A stretch of 64,000 nucleotides of DNA from positions 1,054,001-1,118,000 of the forward strand of contig JAMXDE010000006.1 of assembly GCA_026770025.1 (NCBI GenBank), in the 5' to 3' direction. Shown here piece after piece: positions 44,230 through 54,241 of this stretch (its first letter is position 1; every line of letters starts with the position of its first letter). Origin of the DNA: Craspedostauros australis (lineage: Eukaryota; Bacillariophyta; Bacillariophyceae; Mastogloiales; Achnanthaceae). Position numbers and translations under genes: made by a program. The notes beneath the pieces were generated by a model. The model had not been told where the DNA came from, did no database searches, and saw only the letters and a list, made by a program, of their open reading frames with translations.

Positions 44230-44657
44230 GACGCTGATTGGCACTGATGGGAGGATGGAGATGAGTAGTATTGATGGAAGTGAACTGAGCAGGAGGGATG
44301 CAAGAAGGTGACGATACAAACACTACATGAACATGCAACAAGCACCGTACACCACCACGAAAAGCAAAACTCGATTTGGTGGCAAAATGTGAGGAGATTT
44401 GTGACATGTGACGAGAGTCAAAATTTAAATTTGAATCGTAACGTCCAATAACGGCGACTTATTTCAAAAACGTGTTCGGACAGGTCGAACAATGACGTGG
44501 CTGAAATGTCAAATTCCGTGCGCAACCCGTCAAAAAATGGCCTTTCCCGAACGTGTCTGGGCACATTGCGTTGTTTGCATCGGAAAAGCTAATCAATGCC
44601 TTGCGATCATCACGGAGCAGCGTGCATATTCGACCAAGTGGACCGTAAATCTACAAA

Positions 44658-44816
44658 GGTCCATAAAACTTAAAATAAGACATTAAAGCAAAATCGGCGT
44701 CCACAGTGCATCTTATATTTTTATCTAGTTTATTAATATGTGGGTGGCTTGGTCGAAAGCATCGTATGTTGCCACCATCCCAGGACGGACTGCAGGTCCC
44801 GTCACTCAAGTGGGTC
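44658..44816 (-). repeat. 159-bp inverted repeat, right copy, of core transposon
   Basis: Inverted copy of 40215-40373. The right block starts two bases after it, at 44819. Confidence 0.95.
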
Positions 44817-44818
44817 AT

Positions 44819-45920
44819 AGAGGCCTATCGCATTTCACATTGGGAGTCCCACGGTACAAAATAACCTGATAATGACATTTTTAGAGGGGCAACATGCGAA
44901 CTTCCCCCTCGGAAAGTGAAACTCGATTGCGTTTTAGGAGCCAAAAACACAATTGAGTTTCACATTGCAGTCCCGGCAATCCAACCTTCCACGTGTTGGA
45001 ACGAAACCAATGGCCAATCATTTCTCTTCATTTGCAGCAATGTTGAGTCGTTCTTGTCGTGCTGATGATAGTTCTTTGAGATGCTAGTGATGATGAAACT
45101 AGCATTCCGAATGAGGGGTGCATGGAGCGATAGAGAGCGATTACGATGTCGAATATGCCTATAAGCTTCACATATGATATCTGCGCGCAAGTATCAAAGG
45201 CCACCTTCATGATCCAGCTGAGGAATCTTTGCTCATTTCCTATTTCACCCGATACAACATCCGCGGCGTGTTCCTGATGCTCTGAGGACTAGTGTCGTCA
45301 GATACGACCAGGGACTTCTACCAACGCGCATTTTGCATCCTTTGGAGATCCTGACTGCCATATCGGAAGTTGTTGGTGGTCTCCAACCAACCCAACATGC
45401 AATCGCAATAGTTCTGTGTAGACTGCGGTAAGAGCTTCTGTTGGACAACAAGCTGATGATCTATCTCCATGATACAGTGATCAAGAGGTTTCTGTCGTCG
45501 ATATTGGCAACAGAGCCTTGAACAAGCCATGAATTATCAGGGACAAAATGCTTGCGCATATGTTACCGGACCTCTGTTAGTGGCAAAGTTGAGACAGAAG
45601 AGATGGCAACGAAACTCTCACACCAGGAAGTTCCTAAGAGGAGAAATAGGGATTTGCGTTGCGTGCAACTCAGAGCCCACCCATTAACGATCCTACCATC
45701 CTTTGGTCTCCACAAGTGATGCGATAACCTGCAACGAAGCATTCAGATCATATCAGTCTAAACTCGAACTCTATTCTACAGAAGAGAAGCCGATTCAGTC
45801 ATGTTGGTCGTCTTTCTGAGTAGGTCACGAACTAGTCACTAGTACCAATGTGAAATCCGAATGTGAGTGCCACATGTGACATGAACACAGGGGTGTGAAT
45901 GTGAAATGCGATTGGCCTCT
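44819..45920 (+). repeat. Right block: AGAG...CTCT element with structured head
   Basis: Starts AGAGGCCTATCGCATTTCAC and ends with the inverse, ATGCGATTGGCCTCT. The head mirrors the left block: GGGAGTC, the box ATAACCTGATAATGACATTT (44861-44880), a G/C hairpin (44884-44889 with 44905-44910) and a 20-bp hairpin (44916-44935 with 44944-44963, one G-T pair, one mismatch). GTCCCGGCAA is at 44970-44979. TTTCACATTG recurs at about 44833, in the 3' arm of the long hairpin and inverted near 45860, and as TTTCACATT at the right end. The remaining 0.9 kb has no gene. Confidence 0.7.
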
Positions 45921-46080
45921 AATGAACACATCAACAGAGAGCTCTCACTCTCCTCTTCCTAATGATACAAAGATGTCAGGCAACGGCTGTCAGCTCATCG
46001 AATGGCAGCTTGTGCCGTCGGCGATAGGCCAATGGTTACCAATAATTACCAAAAAGCCACAAAAAAGCGCAAATTAGCCA
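45921..46080. mobile_element. 1.8-kb inverted-repeat element, copy 2, last part
   Basis: Collinear with 25070 to about 25220 of copy 1 (AACAGAGAGCTCTCACTCTCC, then GGTTACCAATAATTACC). Its terminus AAATTAGCCA is followed by CCAG instead of CTAG and lacks a few terminal bases, so this end has decayed. Confidence 0.8.
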
Positions 46081-47732
46081 CCAGGTGCGCTTTTCGGGTT
46101 TTTGGCTGATTCACTTTTCTGTCTCCACGCTGCGTGCAATGTTCAGTAGACTAAGTCACGAGAAAAACGTCAAAATCGGACAACACGTTGAGTGTTCACT
46201 GTGGGATCAAGACCAAGATGTACGTTCCAGTCACATGGGAACCAAGATGAAGATGTGTCATTGATAGTATCATTTATTGCTGCGTTGATGTGATGGTCCG
46301 AATGGAATGCATAACGAATCATGTCACAGCGGAAGAGAAGTACCGCAACGACAGCCTCTCATAAGTACGTATGTACAATGACAATGGTATCATGAGTATG
46401 TCAGGTCTTGGGTCTGGGCGATGGCTGCTTGAATGGTTCCAGTGGTCGAAGTCCTCCTCTCTTCTGACCACGATTCTGGTGGGGGGTGATGGCTGCATGG
46501 ACAGTTCCAGTGGTCGAAGTCTTTCTCTCTTCTGACCACGATTCTGGTGAAGGGGTGTGGTGTATGTTGTATCTGTGTGGCGGAAGTCGCAGTCGCAAGG
46601 GTGCTTTCTCCTCCTCCGGTTGGAGACCTGAGCTGGTGTCGGTAGTTCCAGCCACATTCCACACCACCGGACTCGTTGCATCTCGCACACTCATGGCACA
46701 TCGAACACACAACACACTCGCGATATTCATAGGAATCACTCCGTTGCCTCCGAAATCGACACAAAGTCTCATAAACAATCAATCAGCAGATTGGAAACGC
46801 CGGCAACCAGCAATCAACTAACAACCAGCAGGCGTTGCAAGGAGACGACAAACCTCCCTGAGGCCGCAACGAAGAGAAACAACTCAAAAGGTACGCACAC
46901 ATCACGAAGAAAGGGGGATGGAATACTGGCTGATGCATGAGGAAGAATCGACAACGCACACACACGCGCACGCACAGAACCACACCAACACAACGGAGAG
47001 TGCATTCATTTGCAAAACCGACGGCACGACGCACGTGAACTGCGGATAGCATCGCAGATGGCGCAGCAGCATTGATGAAACGGCAGCACGCACCAACGCT
47101 CAAGATGCAAGATACCTACGAGTATGAGCACCATACCTACCATACGTTCCAGTCAATCTTCGCGGCCCGTTATGCAGCGATGCTGCGGCGCCTGTCGATG
47201 GCGACTATCTCGTCCAGGATGCCTCATGTCATGCCAATGCCAGACGCGCACCACTCCACATCAAGGTGTTCAAATCCCGCGCCTCCTCCAAGCCGATTTA
47301 ACTCATGCAGCTCTTTGCCATAACCATCTTTCCTTCTTTCCCCTTCCCTTCGCACGCGCAACTGATACCTCCTGTGTGTGCAATCTTGACGTGATCGAAT
47401 CGTTGCGATGCTGGGTCGATTGATGGATATCGTTGATCTTCATTGATTGCCGTCGTTGTCGTTGCTCCCCACCACGTCTCCCGTCATTTCACATTCCAAC
47501 AATTTGGCGCAAACAAACGAACACATCACTGCAACGTTCACAATCGTTGCCGTTCTTCGTGGGACGAAACTCGCCACCAAACGTATGCCTGATGCGCGCA
47601 TTGCCAATCTCAACCCATACGTGATCCGTACCAACCCATTCCCGTGGCACGTACGCATACATGCATGCGTACAAATGCGCCCGCCGTACAGAACCAAGCA
47701 GTGTCACGACGACGACGAAGACAACAGCAAAG
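46081..47732. other. Intergenic region before the secreted Cys-rich gene
   Basis: No convincing gene. A 68-bp unit (GATGGCTGC...CACGATTCTGGTG) is duplicated in tandem at about 46420-46555 and explains overlapping open frames on the minus strand. The promoter of the next gene should lie in the last few hundred bases. Confidence 0.55.
46420..46555. repeat. 68-bp tandem duplication
   Basis: Two adjacent copies with a few differences, each containing CCAGTGGTCGAAGTC and TCTTCTGACCACGATTCTGG. Confidence 0.8.
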
Positions 47733-50330
47733 ATGCTCTACACAAAGGCAGCCTTCGCGTCCTTTCTCGCTCTCGCCGAGACGGCAACGGTCCACGCCGT
47801 GCTCCGCGGCAACAGGACTCCCGTGGATCCAACCGAGAAACTCCGCACGATGGTGACGAAGACCCGCATCCTCAAGGGCGCCGGCATCGACCTGAAAACC
47901 AACAAGGGCAACAAGAGAAACGCTGCGGTACCTACGGACAATCAGGCTGGTGCAGAAACAGCCGCGCCAACCGCATTGCCGACTGCCTCGCCGACCTCCC
48001 AGCCCACTCGCCTGCCAACATCCAAACCATCAGCTGCCCCAGCCGTCTTCGATTCCACCATCTCCGTTGTCTGCAAGCCCGATGGTGCCACCATCCTCTC
48101 ATCACAAGAGGTAAGCGCTAAGACCATCATCTGCGATGCGAACAAGCCATCCTGCCGCGAGGCCATCACCGCAGTCAAGGAGTCCAAGCAGCTGCAGAAC
48201 TTCTTCGCGTGTGCAGGAGACCTCGGCGAAGGAGCTGCACGCAAGCTCTTTACCAAGTACGCATCCAGCGACATCCTTGCTGGCCAATTGACCCTGGTCG
48301 CTGCCACCAAGCCACTCCTCGTCACCGAGCGAGCGGATGCCATGGACACAGCATGCGCGGCCATCGCTGCGATGCAATCACCTGCCGTCGCAGACCCATG
48401 CTGCCAAGGATCCTCGGGATGCACCTCAGTCACCGGTTCCGCCTCCAACTCTCCTCCATTCATGACCGTCGCGATCACTGCATGCACCGGTGACAGCGCC
48501 TGCAAGGATATGGGCCCCAATCCCCTCATTCTTGATTCTTCCTGCATTGGCACAAGTGCATGCGAGTTGATGAACGAAAATGAAATCAACCCGTCCATCA
48601 CAGGAGTCACCTTCGTCGGTGAGATGGCATGCACCACCCCTCAATCTTGCGAGGGAGTGGGGCGTCGTTCTCATGGTGATGTCACCATCCAGACCGGTGC
48701 ATGCATTGGGTCAGACGCATGCAAGGCAGCTGGACGCCGTGTCGTGCAGAAGGCCCTCTCCAACAACCGCAGCCACATTGACATCGGTGAGAATGCGTGC
48801 GTCGGCAGCAATGCCTGCAAGGATGCCCATTCCACTGTCAATTATGGTACTGCTGGCAAGCGTGCAGGCAGCCTGACCATTGGTGCTGGCGGCTGTGCCG
48901 CTGATGGGTCATGCGAGAAGATGGGCTTCAATGACGGGATGACAACCGACCTCGTCGTCCCTCTTGGTGGATGCGGCAGTGTTGAAGGCTGCAAGGGATG
49001 CATGACGAAGACGGAGTGCAACTCCGACGAAGTCTACATCATCAGCAACGTGGATGAGGCCTGTCCAAAGGGAGGCAACGACAGCAACAACAATCCAACA
49101 GGAGACAAGGTGGATGAGTACTGCATTGGCAAGGACACCTTGCCCACAGACTCTCCAACTTTTTCTCCTACCCCTTTCCCCACACCTCTCACGTCAGCTC
49201 CTACATCAGCCCCAACAGGTCCGACAGCAGCTCCAACATCGGCACCAACAAGCGCGCCAACTTCAGCACCGACCTCGGTCCCAACAGCTCCAACAGCAGC
49301 ACCGACGAGCGCACCAACTTCAGCACCGACGAGCGCTCCGACTCCCCTGACATTCCTGTCTACTCTCAGAACACCAAACACAGTCGCAGGGATGACCCTT
49401 CTCTCCACTATCCAGAACAAAGCTGATCTCCTCGGGATCTTCGAAAACCAGGCAAGCATTGCTGACGGCGTCGCTCTCTTCAATACCATCAGTGGAAAGA
49501 CCGGTGTCCTCGAGGTCTTCAGCGCAGCCGCCGCTGCCACGGGTGAGATGTTCACGGGAACAGCTGCTGCTGCTATTGGTTGGTGTGGCATGGCAGGACG
49601 CACATGCTGTGACGGGTTCGAAGCCTGCTCCTGGACCGGCATCGCATCTATCGCATCCAACAGTTGCATCGGGGACTTCGCTTGTAAAAAGATTGAGACT
49701 CAGTCCATAATCTTCCAGGGATCCTGCCTCTCCGGAGCTTCTTCCGGTGAATATGTATGCTTCAACTTCAACTTCAACTCTGGAAGTGGCAAGGCCTCCA
49801 TCATTGGGCCAGGATCATGTATGGGAAACAAGGCATGCTACACCCTTGCGGATCACTCCAACGGCGACGCCATTATTGGCGCAGGATCATGCACTGCAGA
49901 AAGGGCCTGCTTTGGCATGGGTTCTGGACCAGAAGACTATGCGACCGTAACACCCACCAAGGGCAATGGCACCACTGACAACAAGCGTGTGTCCAACACT
50001 ATTGTGGGAGCCGGATCCTGTGTCAACCACCGCTCGTGCGACCTCATCAACGCACACTACGACGGTCTCGAACCATACAACCAGTTTGAGGGAGACACAA
50101 CTATTGGTGACGGTACTTGCGTGCCAGAGGAGTCCTGCCGTTTCCTGGGCTACGGCGAACACTTTACCGCCGACATCATTCTCTCCAACAACGTGTGCAA
50201 CGATCTCTCTGTCGTGGATAACACCAAATGCAACCGATGCCAACACGAAATCACTGAGGGCAACGCCTGCAACTCTCTCACTGCTGTCTTGACCATTACC
50301 TCCGGCAGCTCTTGCCCAGCCTGCACCTAA
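47733..50330 (+). CDS. Secreted Cys-rich repeat protein with Pro/Thr linkers
   Basis: An 865-residue protein. The ATG at 47733 is chosen because it gives a clear signal peptide (MLYTKAAFASFLALAETATVHA); the open frame upstream is not needed. A first Pro/Thr/Ser linker is at about residues 80-105, and a second, made of repeated APTSAPTSAPT units, at about 470-540. Both sides of the second linker carry many copies of a repeat of 20-40 residues with the pattern I-G-x-x-(S/A)-C-x-(G/A)-x-x-(A/S)-C (for example SCIGTSACELM, ACIGSDACKAAG, SCMGNKACYT). Repeats of this kind occur in predicted extracellular proteins of diatoms. It probably acts in the cell wall, matrix or surface; ligands are unknown. 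No membrane anchor is evident at the C-terminus. It has no functional link to the P450 genes around it. Confidence 0.88.
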   Translation: MLYTKAAFASFLALAETATVHAVLRGNRTPVDPTEKLRTMVTKTRILKGAGIDLKTNKGNKRNAAVPTDNQAGAETAAPTALPTASPTSQPTRLPTSKPSAAPAVFDSTISVVCKPDGATILSSQEVSAKTIICDANKPSCREAITAVKESKQLQNFFACAGDLGEGAARKLFTKYASSDILAGQLTLVAATKPLLVTERADAMDTACAAIAAMQSPAVADPCCQGSSGCTSVTGSASNSPPFMTVAITACTGDSACKDMGPNPLILDSSCIGTSACELMNENEINPSITGVTFVGEMACTTPQSCEGVGRRSHGDVTIQTGACIGSDACKAAGRRVVQKALSNNRSHIDIGENACVGSNACKDAHSTVNYGTAGKRAGSLTIGAGGCAADGSCEKMGFNDGMTTDLVVPLGGCGSVEGCKGCMTKTECNSDEVYIISNVDEACPKGGNDSNNNPTGDKVDEYCIGKDTLPTDSPTFSPTPFPTPLTSAPTSAPTGPTAAPTSAPTSAPTSAPTSVPTAPTAAPTSAPTSAPTSAPTPLTFLSTLRTPNTVAGMTLLSTIQNKADLLGIFENQASIADGVALFNTISGKTGVLEVFSAAAAATGEMFTGTAAAAIGWCGMAGRTCCDGFEACSWTGIASIASNSCIGDFACKKIETQSIIFQGSCLSGASSGEYVCFNFNFNSGSGKASIIGPGSCMGNKACYTLADHSNGDAIIGAGSCTAERACFGMGSGPEDYATVTPTKGNGTTDNKRVSNTIVGAGSCVNHRSCDLINAHYDGLEPYNQFEGDTTIGDGTCVPEESCRFLGYGEHFTADIILSNNVCNDLSVVDNTKCNRCQHEITEGNACNSLTAVLTITSGSSCPACT

Positions 50331-52108
50331 GCGCCCTGTGAAAGCACAGAAGCACGAGCACATTCCTCCTTCGGTTCTGCGCCAAATCCAGGTCTTGAAG
50401 GGTTCGGGCCAGCCACCTTATGGATCATGACAAGTCACCCTCTTCATTGGGTCTTCAGCACAACAAAAGTATCGAAAGGATCTCGCCGTCCATCGGCATA
50501 CAGTATCCACGGACTTGGGTGAGAGAGTTGCTGGGACAAGAATGCGATGTAGGGCTCAATCTGACCAGTGCCGGACAGCCCCAACGCACGGCACACTGCA
50601 ACACAATTCACGTCACACATCCTTGCACACTTGTAAAACGAACATACGTACATACAGGTCAAAGTGTAGTATCAGCCGAACATCATCAACCTAGATTATT
50701 GCTTCGTTTAAATCGGACCAGGACAAAGCCCCATGGAGGAGCATGGTGCCTCCGAGTACGGATTAGCCAGCCACTCGCACACTGGGAGCACGACGCAGCG
50801 TCGAAACGAAGACGATCAGCAGCCAGAACTGATGTGATCAGTAATGGTTCATGGGTGTGAGCTTCTGGAAGATCCGCACATGGATGTTCCTGTGGTATAG
50901 ATTGCGGTCATGTTAGTGTTCAATTGCTATTGCACGATGATGCTATGTGTTGGCTCTCGACAATGAGTTGGTGTCAGGAATCGAGGGTACGCTTCTACCA
51001 AGATACTACTTATTGCCGCACCTCCCAACGACAGTTTTTAGACTAACTCGAATCAACTATTCGGATTGCACTCGGACACCCTTGTAGCTTGTCCCACCTC
51101 ACACAATCATCCATGTGCCACATCACATCCAGTCATGTCCCATGACAGAGGCTGTCCATAGTCCATCATGATAAAGAACGAGTTTTGGGATCATACGGGT
51201 CGTACCGTCTGTCAGTCGACCGTTGTGGTCATCTGGTCTTGTGCAATGACTCCTACGCGCCAACGGTGTAGCAGTTTCGTACGTGAGCATGTGTCGCAAC
51301 AGAATCCTGTCAGAGCAGGAGAGAACACACAGTTTCGAGGACCACAGCTCGAAACAGCAACGACAACAACAACAGCCACTAACGCTAGATAGGATCGTCT
51401 TCTGTGTGTCTTGAGGTCTCTCCTTTGCAGCACTTACCAGCTTGCAAGCATCAGAATTCATTCTATAATGAGTGCGAACCTTGGATTTGACCAATAGGGA
51501 TGCATCCGCACATGTGCCAAGAACTATGGACGATGCAATCAATAAATCCCAAACAGTCAATGCGGTTCGACGGACAGAAGTTGGGACAAACTTGGTCCGG
51601 GACTGATCCGGGACTCGACTGTCCGTTTCGCGTACACGGTATTTGGTATCCAAAACCGATACTGTGATGAAAGGCTACCGCATGCACGATGTGTAGTTGA
51701 ACCACAATCCACGCTTTGCTCGCCCTCCAGCTCATGCACCCCTGCCACCTGTCCAGCTCGTCATCGTGCCGAACTTGTACCCATCTTGAATCATATCCAT
51801 GTGAATGGATCAGGTGCTGCTCTACGGATGGCAACCCTGGACGACTGTGTGTGTGCAGAACCACCACGACATGTTGCTGCACAACAAAGAACGGCTGAAG
51901 CACGACAGCATGAACTCCTACCTTTTTACTCGATCGTCCTATCAATAGTAAGCTTAACACATAAAACAAGCAATCAGAAACAATCTTCACAGCTTACTTC
52001 TGAGTCTTCTACAGTTACATCATTGTTCTCAACATCAAACTGCGTCAAAACCGGTTGAAGGACAGACCATCCTCCTGACAACGTGCGAAAGACACGGAAT
52101 ACCAACTA
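50331..52108. other. Intergenic region before the duplicated P450 pair
   Basis: No gene supported. Open frames on both strands are short or compositionally odd. Homology to the upstream region of copy C begins at about 52109 (ATCTGCATTTGTGTATGAG), the left edge of the duplicated block. Confidence 0.55.
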
Positions 52109-52789
52109 TCTGCATTTGTGTATGAGTGTGTCCCTCAGTTCTATTCAACTGGGGTACTTGTGTATGGTTACTTCCTTGAAAGCTGCGGTGGAACGTCGAA
52201 TCGTCTATTCATTGTACCTCGATCGAGTCGCCAGTTGCCAAGTCCTGGATGACATTGACGCGACTTCGTCTTTCTGTTGGTTCCTCGCTCCCGCCGCCGC
52301 TGAGGCGAAGACCCGTAAATCTGGCTCCAAACCAGAGAGGATACAGCTGCGCTTCACAAGATCGCGGTCGGCCTTCTCCTTCCATGGTCGAATCGCTCGC
52401 GTCTGGCGGAGCTTTTTGATTCACCCCAGTACTTCTCAGTACGCGCGCTTCTGTCCCCTCTCTCTGTCTCTCTGACCAACGAAGGACTCGAATTCTTGTA
52501 GACGGTTGACGCGCGCGAGGTCTGAGTTGCCAGAGTTGGTCGCAAGAGAGAGGATCAGAGGGTCAACGAAGAGAGAGAGAACAATCATGGCTTGTGTTGT
52601 TCTGGCTTTCGCGATGTGCTCGCTGCCACCAGTGTGCTGCTTCCTCCAGCCACCTCTCTTTCGCCCACACATCTCAGAAACCATTCACATTCTTCACATC
52701 ATCTCATAAATCGAACATCGAGAAGAAATAAGAACAAGATCATCCACACAATCTCGACCACGACTACTACCACGATAACAACGACCACG
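52109..52789 (+). promoter_or_regulatory. Upstream region of P450 E
   Basis: Paralogue of 10344-11059. It includes the conserved module at 52383-52489 (GGCGGAGCTTTTTG, CAGTACGCGCGCTTCTG, GACCAACGAAGGA) and the C/A-rich leader. The AG tract is short here. Confidence 0.5.
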
Positions 52790-54241
52790 ATGGACTTTGA
52801 TATTGCAACGGCATTGCGAGACAACATCGCAGCCGTGCTTCTCCTCCTGCTCGCGCTTGCCATCGGATGGTTGGTTGTCGCCTTCAACAAACCACCTGCC
52901 AAGGATGCTCCCGTCAAGACTACTGCTGGGATCATGGAGTCTATCAAGATGTTTGTGTCATCCGAATCGCCATGGTGGCATCTCCAACTTCAAGAATCTT
53001 TGGGGTCCTCCATCTTTCAGCACAACATCCCCGTCCCTGGTGGTATGTATGTCCTCTGCTCCGCGAAGGATCAACGTGAGATCCTGCTCGACAAGACGAC
53101 TGACAAGCCGTTGCAACTGCTTGCAAGTGGCAATACCTTGATTGGGCACAAGCAGATGGCCACGCGCTCAACACTTGACCCACGTACGAAGCAAATGAGG
53201 AAAGCCATCTTGCACTCGCTTTCTTCTTCGGAAGTCAGTCGGATGAATTCCATCTGCACCAAGTACGTCAAGCAGTGGGAAACAGAGTTCCTTGAGAAGC
53301 TGGCAGACACCGACGCCACGTTCGATCCATCCATCGAGTTGCCAAAGACCGTGTTCAAGTCCATCATGGAAGCGGCCTTCGAATACGAATCGACTCCGGA
53401 AGACTTCCATTTCTTCACATCCAACTTCGAAGTGGGCGCACGTGAGTTCATCTTCCGCCAAGCCGTCAATCCCTTGCGGAAGGCATTCAGCTTCGTGATC
53501 CCAGAGGTCTGGGCGGCGCGCAAATGCTGCTCCGCTATGCAGGACTTTGCGAAGAAGATCTTGATGGCCTATCGCGAGAATCCCAACAAATCGGAACACA
53601 ACACGTTGATTAAGATGATCGAGTCCAATCCGTACAGTATGTGCGAGAAAGAGAAGGTTGCGGAGCTCCTTTCATTGATTATCGGCGGTTTCGATACAAC
53701 GGGATACACCCTTTCCAACACTCTCGTGTTACTTGCAAAGCACCCCAAGGAGATGAAGGAGCTGCAGCAATCGTTGTTGCAGGGCGATCCCGCACAATCC
53801 AAGGATCATCTCAAGCGAGTGATCACCGAATCCCAGCGAGTGCTCCCTGTTGCTGCGATGAATCCCATCCGTCTTGTCAATCGTGACTTCGTCTTGGTTG
53901 ATGAACCGTCTAATCGCAAGGTCAAGGTACCGAAGGGTGCCACTGTTTTGCTTCCGCTGATTTTGTCTCACCGAGACAAGATGGTGTTCAAAGATGCTAC
54001 TCAGTTCAAACCTGCTCGATGGGAGAATCCGACCAAGGAAATGACTCAGAGCAATCTCTCATTCGCCTTGGGCAATCGCAACTGTCCTGGCCAATCGTTG
54101 GCCACTGCTGAGCTCTACGCGGTGTTGCCAAGCATCTTGTCCAAGTACGAGTTCGAATTGGTGGCGGAGGGCAAGCTGGATTATTTCATGACATTGAAAT
54201 ACACCAACACCAAGCTCCGTGTGAAGAGGGTGCAAGCTTGA
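52790..54241 (+). CDS. Cytochrome P450 (copy E)
   Basis: A 483-residue intron-free P450, start at the shared MDFDIATALRDN ATG. It has the N-terminal hydrophobic anchor (LLLLLALAIGWLVVAF), I-helix GGFDTTGYT, ExxR (ESQR) and haem loop FALGNRNCPGQ. It is the duplicate of copy C, with the same leader and 3' flank and scattered substitutions throughout. The divergence includes active-site-neighbouring stretches (for example LPVAAMNPIRLVNRDF against LPVSGINPIRRVNRDF), so the two may differ in substrate preference; this is an inference. Confidence 0.95.
   Translation: MDFDIATALRDNIAAVLLLLLALAIGWLVVAFNKPPAKDAPVKTTAGIMESIKMFVSSESPWWHLQLQESLGSSIFQHNIPVPGGMYVLCSAKDQREILLDKTTDKPLQLLASGNTLIGHKQMATRSTLDPRTKQMRKAILHSLSSSEVSRMNSICTKYVKQWETEFLEKLADTDATFDPSIELPKTVFKSIMEAAFEYESTPEDFHFFTSNFEVGAREFIFRQAVNPLRKAFSFVIPEVWAARKCCSAMQDFAKKILMAYRENPNKSEHNTLIKMIESNPYSMCEKEKVAELLSLIIGGFDTTGYTLSNTLVLLAKHPKEMKELQQSLLQGDPAQSKDHLKRVITESQRVLPVAAMNPIRLVNRDFVLVDEPSNRKVKVPKGATVLLPLILSHRDKMVFKDATQFKPARWENPTKEMTQSNLSFALGNRNCPGQSLATAELYAVLPSILSKYEFELVAEGKLDYFMTLKYTNTKLRVKRVQA

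Larger units (their letters stand above)
39628..45920. mobile_element. 6.3-kb AAT-flanked composite of three parts with an unclassified transposase
   Basis: AAT lies at 39625-39627 and 45921-45923, and the first 1.8-kb copy shows the unfilled site with one AAT (25070-25072). The outer ends are inverted: AGAGAGGTTTCGCATTCCAC on the left, and reverse-complemented AGAGGCCAATCGCATTTCAC on the right. Inside are a left block (39628-40209), a core with 159-bp inverted repeats holding the transposase gene, and a right block (44819-45920). It may be one transposon or a core with two small elements that entered its flanking AAT sites. Confidence 0.75.

Noticed and set aside
39628-45920. Left and right blocks as LTRs of one retroelement
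   Set aside because: They face the same way and flank a coding core, but they differ in length (582 and 1102 bp) and share only short boxes, and the core has its own inverted repeats and a DDE-like rather than RT gene.
47447-48121. Plus-strand frame overlapping the start of the secreted Cys-rich gene
   Set aside because: Arg/Pro/His-rich composition, no motifs, and it overlaps the better supported frame with a signal peptide.
51123-51990. Minus-strand frames of about 175 codons as genes
   Set aside because: No start context, no recognisable domain and His/Val-rich composition; not supported.
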